From Bursaphelenchus xylophilus (Eukaryota; Nematoda; Chromadorea; Rhabditida; Aphelenchoididae), in assembly GCA_904066235.2 (NCBI GenBank), contig CAJFCV020000002.1, positions 8,432,001 through 8,496,000 on the forward strand: a DNA stretch of 64,000 nt, read 5' to 3'. Below, piece after piece: positions 1 through 11,388 of the stretch. The notes beneath the pieces are model-generated. The model was given only the letters and a program-made list of their open reading frames with translations, had not been told where the DNA came from and made no database searches. Position 1 is the stretch's first letter; each line of letters starts with the position of its first letter. A program made the translations under genes and the position numbers.

Positions 1-1
1 T

Positions 2-193
2 ATGGTGCAATTCATCACCGAGCTGAAGAAGCTGCAGAACTACGAGCTGATGAACTCGGTGCTGGACAACTTCACCGTCATGCAGACGGTGACGGACAAG
101 GCCAGCGGCGAGACCCTCATGGTTATTTGTTTTTCGTTTGAGATTTCGCCCGAGCCCGAGCCGTCCTGTCGCATCTACAAGATTGTCGACTAA
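2..193 (+). CDS. C-terminal exon of an unrecognised protein (5' part outside window)
   Basis: An open frame runs from the window edge to a TAA at 191-193 and encodes 63 residues. The composition is coding-like (GC-rich third positions, unlike the AT-rich DNA after it) and the peptide has a mixed helical then strand-like pattern ending in CRIYKIVD. The first ATG at 2 may be internal, because the frame is open to the edge. I do not recognise the family. The gene should continue upstream of the window on the plus strand. Confidence 0.55.
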   Translation: MVQFITELKKLQNYELMNSVLDNFTVMQTVTDKASGETLMVICFSFEISPEPEPSCRIYKIVD

Positions 194-234
194 CTTAATG
201 ATATCCCTAATTTTATTGTCATTTCTTTGGAAGG

Positions 235-548
235 CGAATTGCTTGAGGGGTGAGGGCGCAGATTTGGATGAGAATTTGGGAAAAGATTTTTTGTGTGGTG
301 AAATTTGATTTTCAAAAATTTTAGCTCACGCTTTGCAAAACTAGTTGAGATTTTCAAAAGTTTTTGTCAAAAAAGACTGTGAAAAATGAGGAGAGACGGT
401 AGAAAAAACTACTTCTATTTTTCATCTAAAAATCTTGATAATTTTTTGCAAAGCACGAGCTAAAAATTTAGATTTCTCTTACCAAATCTTGACCTAAATC
501 TGTGCCAAATTTCATCAAAATCTAAGCAGTTTCCCTCGAGCAATCTCC
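235..548. repeat. Degenerate palindromic element related to repeat family A
   Basis: The ends ATTGCTTGAGG and CCTCGAGCAAT are inverted. Inside are TTTAGCTCACGCTTTGC and its partner GCAAAGCACGAGCTAAA, the same internal core as family A elsewhere in the window. It is much diverged, so assignment to family A is an inference. Confidence 0.45.
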
Positions 549-1612
549 CTTTTTTGGTTGCATTTGGAAGGATTTTTCATTTTTTTCAAAAATCAAACTT
601 TGAAATTTTCTCATTTCTCATCGATTACAACACAAATCCCCTCCAAATCAGACTGTTCTCTCTCTGTTACAGCGACTATTTCAAACGCGTTGACTTGTCC
701 TAAACAAAAATTCCTCAAGTTTTGTCTAAAATATTGCAGCAATTCAGTCATTTTTTGGTTAGTTTCTCTTGTCATGTACAGTATTCCCACTAATAAGGTT
801 TGCATTTTTGTCTCGTTTCTATCCGAATAATTAAATTGATATCATCGTAGGCCTCCAAATTCTCGCGTTTTTCCAGTGTTAGAAGTTGGGTTTGAACGAC
901 GTTTCGTATAATAAAACGCAAAAATAAACAGGTTGGATTCGAATTTTTGAGGGGGGATTACTGTAATCCCTGCGGATTAAAGAGAAATTTGGGGAGAAAG
1001 CGGGGCTAAAATACGTGGGAAGAGCCGTGAATAGAGCTTTTCCAGAGCCGAATTTCCAATTTTCTGATGATTTTCCGTTTCAAATTCGAGATTATCGAGA
1101 GTTACTGTAATTCCAGTCAATTTAAAGGAAATTTGAAGCTTAAAACAGCCAAAATTTTGTAAGATTTTGATTGAAAATAACAGAAATCTTACTGTAAATT
1201 CCACATCTTTTGTCCGAGCTACAATCTCACTTCAAATCTTCTGCAATTACCGTATCCCCCCGAGGCTACATTTACGATTCCGAGAGCTCCGTGGGCGGCT
1301 TAGTTTGTTTGCCATTTCCCAATTTCATTGTATTACTGGATTACGGTAGTCTGATCGGTTCTGAAACTTTTCATCCCCTGCGGCATTAGAGAGAGGGATT
1401 CCAAGTTTTGAGGATTTGAAAAAGTTCAGATTGCTCTTTACAATGATAGAGTGCGTGTGTTTCTTGCGCTCTATATCAGCGATTCTTGATACCTTCTTTT
1501 TGGCAAGATGTAATTTTGATTTTTCAGGCCCTTAGAAAACAGTGAAGTTATGTCAGTTTTATCAATGAATATTATGCAAAAATACAGTCAAATTTGCCGA
1601 GGCTTGAGATTA
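549..1612. other. Intergenic, no feature recognised
   Basis: AT-rich DNA between the left-edge exon and the 3' end of the DB-domain gene. Short TACTGTAA / TTACAGTAA motifs, common as dispersed repeats in nematodes, recur here. No reading frame has splice support. Confidence 0.5.
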
Positions 1613-2260
1613 TTAGTGCTTTTCCAGGTAGTCCTTGAAACAATCGCGGATTTCGTTGAAGGATTCGACGCAGAACAAGTAGTCCAAGTAGTTGGTGGGG
1701 ACTCCATCGTGAGCGGCGCAGTATTCGAGACACTTTCCGCTGACTCCCTTCGCCTTACAGCATTCGGTGTGATCGTGACGAGAGGAGGCGCAGTCCCACA
1801 TGTGACCGACGGTCTTTCCGCGCTCGGTACAGGTCGAGAGGTAGTTTAGGACCTGGAAAATTAGGGTGTTTTTGATATAGGGGCGAGTTATAGAGGCTCA
1901 AACTCGGAAAAACTGAAGGTTGTTTTGATAGGGGATGCGCTAGATACGAAGCTAATATCAACGTAAAATTTTGCGTGCTAGATTTACTTTGTTCACCCAT
2001 CAATTTTTAGTGATTTTAGCTGACGTTTTGAGGAGAATTTTTAGATATTTATCTACGGAAAAGCAGCCAAGACGACCAGGTCCCAATACCAACAAAAAAA
2101 GACTTACGTTAGCCTGAGAAATGGCCTCGAAATCGCAGAATCGGCTCACACATTCCTTGTCATCGTCCTTCAGCTTCGAACAGCATCGTTTCAGCTTCTC
2201 GTTGGCGTCCAAGGCGAAGCAAACGGTGCTCAAAGCGGCAATGATTAGGACCGAACGCAT
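1613..2260 (-). CDS. DB-module secreted cysteine-rich protein
   Basis: Two exons, 2260-2108 and 1852-1613, joined in phase 0 by a GTAAGT...TTTCCAG intron, give 130 residues. Residues 1-17 form a signal peptide ([17 protein letters not shown]). The rest carries twelve cysteines in the order RCC, EC, FC, TC, DC, CC, KC, YC, FC, DC, with the [16 protein letters not shown] core and a C-terminal FNEIRDCF. This is the DB module (Pfam DB, PF01682), a nematode family of secreted or extracellular proteins with no known biochemical role; some are expressed in intestine or hypodermis. The start is the first ATG and is followed at once by the signal peptide. It stands alone; the next gene on this strand starts at 9905. 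The identification rests on cysteine spacing and is strong; the function is unknown. Confidence 0.85.
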
Positions 2261-4420
2261 GGCTTTGGACCCTGAAATGTTATTCGTTGAACTCTGTCAA
2301 AAAATTGGAATACAAGTGGAGTAGTCGGAATTACAGGTGGTGAAACAATAACTTAAAGTTTAACTAAAAAATGGAGCACTCTTTGAAAATCTTATACTAC
2401 AATAAGGAAGCTGAAAAAAGTTTGAAAACGCTGACAAATCAGCGTGGTTTAAGTAACTATTAGCTTGACAAAAATTTTCAAAATTGTTTTTCCTCTTACC
2501 CTAGTCTTTTAACAACTCTATTAGACCCAAAAAAATCGCTTGAATCCCCTCCTTTGTTCCGAATGCCCCCCACAAAAGCCCTTCCCGACCAACATCCGTC
2601 TACTCCTGATCTACCCCTTATATAGTCATATCTCTCATAACCTATAACCCACCCACCGGCAGATAAATCCCTTCTCTCCACACTTCTCGATCCCCTTTCT
2701 TATCAATTGCCCGAATCATCGCCGGTAACCCAGATTCGCGGCGAGAGTTTTTTTTTTTTTTTTGATCCCAAGCTTTCACTCTCGCCCGGAAAAAACAAGA
2801 AAGGTAGTGGATAAAAAATTTGATTTTACGCTGATTATCCAGTTACTTATAAAGTGAGAAGAACAGGGATTTTCATCTTAAAAGCCATTTAAGATGACAG
2901 CTTTTGTTGGCGTTACTGACATGTTGCGATAAAAATAAACGGGGAGAATGTTCGAGATACGAATTTCTTGGATCTGCGGATATGCTGAGATTTCCACCAT
3001 ACAGACGTGGTTGTCAATTGCTCGCGTATAAGGATGTTACAAACAAAGAATCAGAGCTTTCTCACAGGGGAAGTACCCCAAGTGCGATAAACAGATTTTG
3101 ATGAAACTTGGCACAAATTTAGAATATTTTTTCCAAAATATATGCGAGAATCCTCGCTAGCGCTTTGCAGAAATAACCGAGATTTATAGATCAAAAGTCG
3201 GCGAAAATTTAACACTTTTTCCCGAATTTCGGCACAAAAATTTTCAGTCGTTTTTTTAGCATATATAGAGGGTAATGTCTGCACAAAAAAAGCAATTTTT
3301 TTTCGCACGAAACTAGCAAAGTTATGGCCAAAATGTGTTTTTCTCTCTGACCGCTCTCCGCGTTTTCCGTACTCTCACGGCGGCAAAGTTAGCTCAATAT
3401 CTCGGTGGCGCTTGCAATGCGCGAGCTAAAAATTTGATATCTTAGAATTGCTTTTTTGTTAGTTCATGCCTGACGTGCAAGATTTCAAGAAAATATGAGC
3501 GTCGCACTTGTGGTACTTACCTTGTTATACATAGTATTTAAAATTCAAAGTAATCTTGATGTCCCTTCTCTGCTCGGCTCTTCCCTGTTTTTGCAACTTA
3601 CTTGTCGTTGAACAGGCCTTTAGCATGCAGCTTAGAGCCTCTATATTTACTCGAGGTATAATCTATTGTAATTTCTTCTCAAGAATTCCCAGAAAGCCAA
3701 AACATTGAGTTCTAAAGCCCCCTTTATTTTTCTGGTCACTTGTGTCTAATCAGCCTAATCACGTCAACCAATGCCTCGATTGGACTTGTGCGTCTTGACG
3801 GTTTCTTTTCTCAATTTGTGCCACTTTTTCCGGTCTCATCATAACCAGTTAATGGAGTAATGAAGAACGCGGATTAGAAGGTGAAATCTGACCTCTGCAC
3901 CTGTCTGCGGGATCAAGACGGATTCGCCATCGGGAGAACATAAATCGGCGACCCATTCGGAGCCAATTCATCATCTCAGTGACCCTTTTTTTCGATACTT
4001 CCAACCGAGTGCTTGGATAAGAAGTTCCGTTTTTTTAAAGTACAACTGTCGCTGTGAAATTGAGTCAATTTTCTGATATTTGAGTCATCATTTATTAGCT
4101 GGATGTAGGTTCGGATGAGTCGAATAAAAGATCAGGATTTGTTTGTGAAACGGATGGATGACTCTTTCGTTTTTTACTTTATCAAGAAATTTCGCAACGA
4201 TAACTTGGTTTCAAATCTTGATAAGAACTTGTCAGGCGGCTGACTCAACAGAAAGGAATGTGTTATTCATTGAAGATTAATTAATTGCTTTCTTATCTTG
4301 CTTGAAATTGAACACAAAGATATACTCAAAAAAACAGTGGCTACGATGTTATAAGAAGATCTGGCAAGTATTCAAGATCAAATACATAACTCCGTTTGCC
4401 TTTTTTAAAAGGCAACTTAC
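2261..4420. other. Intergenic upstream of DB gene, with one family A element
   Basis: Apart from the family A element at 3065-3524 and a T-run at 2751-2763, I see no coding or RNA gene. The stretch just above 2260 must contain the promoter of the DB-domain gene, but no motif stands out. Confidence 0.5.
3065..3524. repeat. Family A palindromic MITE (copy A2)
   Basis: Starts CAGGGGAAGTACCCCAAGTG and ends with the inverted form ...TGGTACTTACCTTG. Inner blocks GCTAGCGCTTTGCAGAA and GCAATGCGCGAGCTAAAAAT are also inverted. It is flanked by TCA on the left and TTA on the right (TNA target). No coding capacity. The same family recurs at 6516, 10206, 21903, 25065, 32425, 49467 and 50812. Confidence 0.8.
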
Positions 4421-4624
4421 GGTGGCGGACACGATCCATTGGCCAAAAACGTACCACTTTGCCTCCGGGATGTATCAAAAATACAGCAAAAATATGTGAG
4501 GGAAATGGCAAGCCCTTCAAACCGGAGTTTTTTTTAGTTGGAGAGGGAGGCATTTTGCCACATTTTTTATACTTCCCGGATGCAAAATGATACGTTTTTT
4601 GCCACTGGATCAGATCCCTCACTG
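4421..4624. repeat. Family F palindromic MITE (copy F1)
   Basis: Inverted ends CGGTGGCGGACACGATCCA and GGATCAGATCCCTCACTG enclose mirrored blocks around TTTTTTTTAGTTGGAGAGGG. It lies just past the stop codon of the transporter gene, within about 30 bp, so it may fall in the 3' UTR. Other copies are at 5531, 45399 and 51864. Confidence 0.75.
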
Positions 4625-4656
4625 CAAAAATGTTTTCCAAAATTCGATTGAGGCTT

Positions 4657-7600
4657 TCATTTTCTAGGTTTATTACTATTAGTAAGTTCATCTTTTAAAC
4701 TCGTCATTGTAAAGTCATCTTCATCTTCCATGTCTATCTCATCAACAAAACTCTCTTCATCTTTCTTGTATTCATAGTAAAATATTGACAGAAGAGTAAA
4801 GACTACCATGGTCACCGTCATCAGGCCACAGAACAAGAAGAAATAAACAGCCATGTTCCTGGAGAATGAGATTTTTGTAATCCCAATCAGCAACAAATCT
4901 CCAATGGCGTTGGTTAGGAGGAAGAGGGAACCTAAAGTAATATTGTAACCTGAGGCAATATTGTTATTATTATCCAATAATACAGCAATTGGAGCTGTCA
5001 TACGATGATTACGACCACTTACTGACGACAGATTTCATTGACGGCGCCGCTTCTTGATATGAAAATTCCAACCCGGTAACGGCGATCAAGATTTCTCCGA
5101 TTGACATTACAATAATTTGAGGGACTTGCCACATGATGGAGACATTATTATCGGGAACTGACTGGAATACTGTAACATCTGGGCTGTTGTGCTTGCCAGT
5201 AAATGAGATTACAAAAAGACCGCCATGTGCCTTTTGGGTGTATTGATAATTAGTGTCGATTACTTTGAGATCTTTCTTTGAAACTCGAGGATTACCGGAG
5301 AGGTAATATAAACACCATCTGAAAGGGAAATTGGTGAGAATATATTTGTCACAGGAGATCTAGTTGAGCAAGCTAAAGATTTGGACAAGGTCAATTTAAT
5401 TTCAATTTTCTGAAACTTTTTTAGACTAGGGTTTTCTAAGGCCACCGAGAAATTAACAAGGCTAACACAGGGATTTCGAATTTTTGTATGACTGCCCTAT
5501 AAGTGACTCAAAATCTCTCTTTCCAACCTACAGTGGCGGGCCTAAACCATTGGTCAAAAACGTACCATTTTGCAGCAAAACACCTCATTTTCCAAGTGAA
5601 AAAAACCCCGATTTCAAAAGCGCGCCCACTCTTTTTGTGAGGGAAAGGGTGAACAGTTCAAAACGGAGTTTTTTAGTTGGAGAGGGAGGCATTTTGCCAC
5701 ATTTTTGATACTTCCCGGATGCAAAATGTCACGTTTTTTGCCACTGGATCAGCTCCCTCACTGTTTACCCAAAACTCACATTCCACGCCGAACTTCTCGA
5801 TGTTTGAAAACCACAGCTGTTTTTCGATGACTCCCGCCTGCATAATCGTAGATATCCTGCACATCAGAATCGCCGTTCTTATCCTTATATTGGGTCACAT
5901 AATAAAAGTCATCCGGGCTCTGGAAATCGCAAGGCTTTGTAGGCGTTTTATTTTCATTAATAACACGACAAAAGGCAATTCCATCAGTGAAGTTGGCCTT
6001 TGTCCGTGGCAACAATGACTCTGCAAATAATCAAGTTATTACAATAAAGTTTTAAACTTTTCTAAGGTCATCAAAAACTGTTATACTTACGACACAGAAT
6101 GTCCGCCATTTCCGGAAACCGGCTTGTCTGTTGAGGTGTTTGCAAAGAAGAACCCATTCTGGCTGAGATGAAGGTATCCATATTCGTATTTTACGTCAAT
6201 TGTTATTTCAGTTGGCAAATTGGCACAACTTTTTGGGTCATACTCAATACTAAATTCTTGTTGACCATGTTTTAGATAGAATAAATTAGATCCATTTGAA
6301 GTTTCTAAAGCTGTTAGAGGAGGCAGGGTTACTCCATTATGCCCTTGTGAAGCAACAGAAACTCGGCAGCTGGGCAGACCGTTAATGACGGAGATATAAG
6401 TGAATCCTTTGTCTGGAATCGGCGCCAAAGACTTCTGAAAAATATCGGACTTGCTGAAAAACCGCTCCCAACTTTATTCTGCACGAAAGATAGAAAAAAG
6501 ACGAAATTGGACTTACAGGGGAAGTACTCCAAGTGCGACGCTCAGATTTTTATAAAACTTGGCACAAATTTAGATTAATTTTTTCTAAGATATATGCGAG
6601 AATCCTAGATCGCGCTTTGCAGAAACAACCGAGATTTTTAGATCGAAAGTCGGCCAAAATTTAGGACTTTTTGCGGAATTTCGGCACGAAAAGTTTCATG
6701 CCTATTTCTCCCATAAAGGATAATGTTTCTACAAAAAATCAAATTTTTCCGCACGAAACTGGCAAAGTTATGGCCAGAAATCGTTTTTCTCTCTGACCGC
6801 TCTCCACGTTTAGCGTGCTCTCTCGGCGGCAAAAATCGTTTGATATCTCGGCGGCGCCCGCAAAGCGCGAGCTAAAACTTTCAGGAATTGATATTTAGTC
6901 CATATCCGACGTGTGTGCAAAATTTAAAGAAAATCTGAGCGTCGCACTTAGAGTACTTCCCTGTAAAATTAAATATTTTACAGGGTGGGGCATCTTTGTG
7001 GCCCAACTTGAATTGGCTATGACTTCTTTAGTTTTTGACCAAATTTTAAAATTCTTTTTTCCCTGAATCCTCAGACAACCCCATTTCGTTTAGTACCAAA
7101 CATGTTATACATAGGTAAGTGTCATCTACAGTTATTGGATTTATTCTTGGAGTTCATTTTTTCGGAAAATAAGACGAAATTTGACATAAAAATGGATTAT
7201 TTTACATTGCTTTGTCATTAAATCAACTTACGTTAATTTCCAGTTGGACAACGCCGGCGAAAAGGAACGCGAATACCACAATGAACCCGCCAACGCACAT
7301 TTTTCGTAACGGCCTGGAAAATATTGATAGAATATAGTGTATGGAAGAGATATACTGTCATTTTAATGACATTTTTAAAATAGAATATCTTTGCTATTTG
7401 CAGATTAACAATTTTGGTCTATTAAACCGTAAAAAAAAAATTTTTCTTTACTAATCAAAATTTAGAGCAATTTGTGCCAACTTACGTGAGCTTAACCCAT
7501 TTCCCGACCACCGGATAAATCACAAACGTGAATAGGGGGACCAACCCCAACACCAGGACAACGCTGATCAACGCCATTTGATCTGGCAACCAGAGCACAT

Positions 7601-9905
7601 CTCCCCATAATCTGCCGTCCATTTGGAGGGCCTAGAATACCACTCAAATATTTGGCTTTCACCGTAAAACTACCTGAATTGTCATCACGCCGGCCTGTTG
7701 ATCAATGAGCGCATAATACATGGGCAATGGGATGAACATGATCATTACACGCAGCAATGACTTGACGTCGTTTATAAAGATCATTCTAGCACAAGCAGCT
7801 GGAGTCTTGGACCTCCTCTTCAGCTTCAGACAAGCTAAATTGGTGTTACAATCATGGTTGTAAAGAGAATGCTCTAACCAATGAGCTCTGGCAGATGAAT
7901 CGTGGAATTTCCCGATAACGGCTCGCTGAATTTGAGTAGAATATTTGAATTTTGAAGACTTACAGATATCAAGGAGATAACATCAAATATAACATTTGAT
8001 TTGACTGGTCGTTTTTTGTACCAACAACTTCCTGAGGCAAATATTACTGAAAAAATAAAGGTAAGGCATCGAAATGGAATCGAAAACCCCGAAAAAATCC
8101 GACATTTCTCGGTGATTTTCAACCGAAAAAACACTGGTTTTTGGGGTAGGAATGCCTCTACTTCAGAAGGTCGTAGCGACCTCAGTTTGCATTTTAAAAC
8201 CTTGCTATTTTGTAGACAAAAACTAATATCGCTTAAAAATACGTATTCCAAGAACTAACTCTCTGCGCCGCCTCCGCCGGAAGTTATAGCCTCCGACTTT
8301 CCTTCACGTTTTTTGTAAGACCCTGTAAAATTAAAGGCTGATGAGAAAACGGCAAGGTTTCATCTACAGGGCCACATCTTGAGCGGCTCACCTCTACATA
8401 ATTTCTAATTTACCTGTAGAAATAATCATCAAAATCGCCGGAATCCCAAACGCCAACGGATAGCAATTGTCTTGTCCAAGACAGGATAGAGCTGAAAGTC
8501 GCGCAGACGGTTAAAAAATTGAATAAAAATTAGGAAATCCAAAAATACGACCATAAAATCTACGTACATCTGAAAATCGGCGAGACAAAAGTCGCACCCA
8601 GTGCACCCACATTGATCGTGAAATAAAAGATGGCCACGAACATGGACAACATTTTCGCTTCGTGTTTTTCAAACTGATCTCCCCCAAATGTCATGGCGCA
8701 TGGTTTTATTCCGCCAGTCCCGGTGGCGATAATAAAGAGTCCCAAAAAGTCGAAAAGCGGATGAAACGACCAGTCGGACGGATTTGCGGAGCTATAGGTC
8801 AGCAATATTTGTCCGGCTGTGTAGTACATTGATAGAATTAAGATTGTTCTGAAAAGAGGTGGAGAAATGATGACATTGTATGGGAGGTTTTCTCTAGACT
8901 TTTCATTACACATTGTGTTTAACGCAGAAGACTGTGGCTTAAAATTAAAACTACCGTCAAACCTTTGTATAACGCATCACAAAGAACGAAAAAATTGGGT
9001 CATTATAAGGAGTACCCTGCTCCACGAAATGAAAGACGCACCCTATTTTTAGCGATTATCTTCCTTATACTGAATTATATCCAAAAATGTTCAACAGATG
9101 AAATGTGGCAGATTAAACGAGAAGTCATGTCCCGTAGCGATTTTGAAACAAAATTTTACCTTGACTGAGATATGACATTTTTTAGACTTTTTTGGATATT
9201 AGGTCGTCCAGAAAGTTCGTTCGTTTTTTCATTGCATTGTTTTACGAGGATTGTTTAGTGTTTGGCAAAGAGGATGGTATTTATTTGATACAGCCAGTTT
9301 GGTAGAGGAGAAAAAGCTGTATCAAATAAATTTATTCCATTTGCCAAAAAACATATATTCCTTGGAAAACAAAGCAATAAAAAACGAACCAACTTTCTGG
9401 ACGACCTAATATTTACGTTGTTATACAAAGGTCAATTTTAGACCCAAAATGACTTTTGTGGCCTCTGAAATTGCTCGTTATAGGCGGGCTTCGCTGTGTC
9501 GGAGTTAACCGTACAGAGGTTCTACTGCGCAATACAATGTGTTGACTCAATGAACCTACTTAAACCTCCCGATGAATCCATCCGCCAAAAACGAGCCAAT
9601 TAAAGACGATCCATACGCAATAAACGCAAAAAATGTGAAAAATGTTATCGTGCTTTCATTGCTAAAGTTCAAAACATTCAACAAATACAAGGCGAGAACA
9701 GCTAAAAACGTATCAAACAAAATTTTAGTGTAAAATACGGATGCCAAAGAACTCTGAAGCACTCACTTCTCATTCCATAAAACGAGAATCGCTCGCAGAA
9801 TTCGTTCCCAATAATCATAAACGTCACCATTGGCCATTTTTTGAAAATTTCGGAGTAAGTTTCCGCTGGTTTTGGGAACTCCTTTCGCCGGCCATTTTCT
9901 GCCAT
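4657..9905 (-). CDS. pept-1: Proton-coupled oligopeptide transporter (PepT/SLC15, POT family)
   Basis: Twelve exons: 9905-9767, 9701-9560, 8848-8568, 8491-8414, 8046-7964, 7925-7674, 7631-7486, 7313-7232, 6434-6091, about 6018-5780, 5318-5023 and 4931-4657, giving about 785 residues; Caenorhabditis PEPT-1 is of similar size. The POT signatures are present: EFCERFSFYGMR in TM1, GTGGIKPC, FYFTINVGAL (the FYxxINxGSL motif), DQQAGVMTIQ, and WQVPQIIVMSIGEILIAVTG with LEFSYQEAAPSMKSVV near the end. Exons 9-11 encode the large extracellular domain between TM9 and TM10. The tail is acidic and cytosolic. The family imports di- and tripeptides with protons across the apical gut membrane. The exon 9-10 junction is unresolved: the best donor (GTAAGT at 6090) and acceptor (TTGCAG at 6021) do not keep frame. 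Four introns hold repeats. Which paralogue (pept-1, -2 or -3) it is cannot be told. Confidence 0.9.
5531..5763. repeat. Family F palindromic MITE (copy F2)
   Basis: CAGTGGCGGGCCTAAACCA at the left and GGATCAGCTCCCTCACTG at the right, with mirrored GGAGAGGGAGGCATTTTGCC inside. It lies in intron 10 of the peptide transporter gene. Confidence 0.75.
6516..6963. repeat. Family A palindromic MITE (copy A3)
   Basis: Near full length: CAGGGGAAGTACTCCAAGTG at the left and AGTACTTCCCTG at the right, flanked by TTA and TAA. The centre reads CTCTCTGACCGCTCTCCACG and GTGCTCTCTCGGCGGC, conserved in the other copies. It lies in intron 8 of the peptide transporter gene. Confidence 0.8.
8080..8325. repeat. 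Family G element, half copy (G1)
   Basis: Shares ACCCCGAAAAAATCCGACAT, AGGTCGTAGCGACCTCAG and the terminus CGTTTTTTGTAAGACCCTG with the full palindromic copy at 54271-54827. Only one arm is present. It lies in intron 4 of the peptide transporter gene. Confidence 0.75.
9199..9409. mobile_element. Mariner-type MITE with TA target duplication
   Basis: Ends TTAGGTCGTCCAGAAAGTTC and AACTTTCTGGACGACCTAA are near-perfect inverted repeats of the mariner type (TTAGGTnGnCCAnAAAGT). Each is bounded by TA (9197-9198 and 9410-9411). The 211-bp body has no transposase frame, so the element depends on a source elsewhere. It lies in intron 2 of the peptide transporter gene. Confidence 0.85.
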
Positions 9906-10202
9906 TGTAAAGACTCAAATTATAGAAAAATAATTGGGAACTTGAAGATACCTTATACAGGCGAGCCCAATTATAGTTTGTTTTATCTCCGACGTCATGG
10001 TTTATAGGCCGCTGATAAGGTACTCGGGATGCAAGCTCCAATTTCTCAATTTTTATTTTTTTTTTTGAGGTCACAGTGGAGAGAGAGGAGCGATTGGACG
10101 TATTTTACTTCTGTATTATCACCTTTCGTTTGCTAAGCAAAATTAAACTCTTATCACTTTTGAGGATAGGCCGTCAAAGATTTGTCCAAATGAAAATGCG
10201 AC
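9906..10202. other. Intergenic, upstream of peptide transporter gene
   Basis: Holds the presumed promoter of the transporter gene starting at 9905. No recognisable motif or open gene. Confidence 0.4.
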
Positions 10203-10205
10203 TAA

Positions 10206-11046
10206 CAAGGGAAATACCCAAAGTGCGACACTCAGATTTTCTTTACAAGGAAAGTACTTCTATGGGGTATGGAGTTATAGGTCTAGTGATATAAAAAAAA
10301 TTCGCAAAATTTTTCTGATTCTTAATGTGTAAAAATTAGCTGCCTAATTTTGGTTTGTAAGGGTGAAAAAATTCCCAGAACTTTTCTCGCAACACCATGA
10401 AAATGCGACTTTTTTACATTGGAACTACTAATTAAGTTGTGTTGTATAAATTAAATTTGATATTTTAAGGCTTGTAAAGATACCAGAGTTTACTTTAGCT
10501 CAAAACAAAGCTTTTGATTTAGTAAAAACTTGGTCAAAAAGGCATTTGCGTGGTGTTTCGAGAAAAGTTTCGAGGGTTTTTTCACCCTAACAAACCAAAA
10601 TTAGGCAGCTAATAATTTTTACATATTCTGAATCAGAAAAATTTTGCGAATTTTTTGATATATCACTAGACCTATAACTCCATACCCCATAGAAGTACTT
10701 TCCTTGTTAAATTTTGGGCATACGGCGGTGATGAACTAAGTATCAATTCCTGAAAGTTTTAGCTAGAGTACGCGAAACGCGGAGAGCGGTCAGAGAGAAA
10801 AACACTTTTTGATCATAACTTTGCCTTCGTGCGGGAAAAAAATTATTTTTTGTGGAAACATTACCATCCTCTATGGTAGAAATAAGCATGAAACTTTTCG
10901 TGCCAAAATTAGACAAAAAGTGTCAAATTTTCGCCGACTTTCGATCTAAAAATCTCGGTTGTTTCTGCAAAGCGCGAGCTAGGATTCTCGCTTGTATTTT
11001 AGAAAAAAATATTCTGTATTTGCGCCAAATTGGGGTACTTCCCTTG
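10206..11046. repeat. Family A element (copy A4) split by a nested family B element
   Basis: The left end CAAGGGAAATACCCAAAGTG (10206) and right end GGTACTTCCCTTG (11046) are each followed by TAA, an exact 3-bp target duplication (10203-10205 and 11047-11049). The element is interrupted at 10246-10706 by family B. Removing that insert restores the family A order CAGATTTTCTTTA|AATTTTG seen in other copies. Confidence 0.85.
10246..10706. repeat. Family B palindromic MITE (copy B1), nested in A4
   Basis: Ends CAAGGAAAGTACTTCTATGG and CCATAGAAGTACTTTCCTTG are perfect inverted repeats, flanked by TTA on both sides (10243-10245, 10707-10709). The arms also mirror GGTATGGAGTTATAGG and TTTGGTTTGTAAGGGTGAAA. 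This is the complete reference copy of the family (461 bp). No transposase frame is present. Confidence 0.88.
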
Positions 11047-11049
11047 TAA

Positions 11050-11388
11050 GCGTATATTGGAATGTTCAAAGCAACTTTTCCTGTATTTGAATCACAAACA
11101 CCCATTTTATTTTTTATACGAAAAATTTCAAAAAAATCTTCCTCAACTTGCCGATTTATTAACTCAAAACTCTGAAATTAATAAAAATTGTCATTTCATT
11201 ACTGTCATTTTGACATCCTGCTCTAAATTTTTTTGATTAGATATGACAGACCTTTACTATCACTATTTTCAAATTTACATAATTTACAGAACCCGGGCGG
11301 GTTCGAATAAATAGACTTGGTACAAAATGTTAAATCTACAGCAATTTACAATGGCTGGGACAAATATTTTTGCAGGCTACCCGAGGGG
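11050..11388. other. Intergenic, no feature recognised
   Basis: AT-rich spacer after the nested repeat and downstream of the Rab GAP stop codon. It contains the 3' UTR of that gene; no clear AATAAA on the minus strand was identified. Confidence 0.4.
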
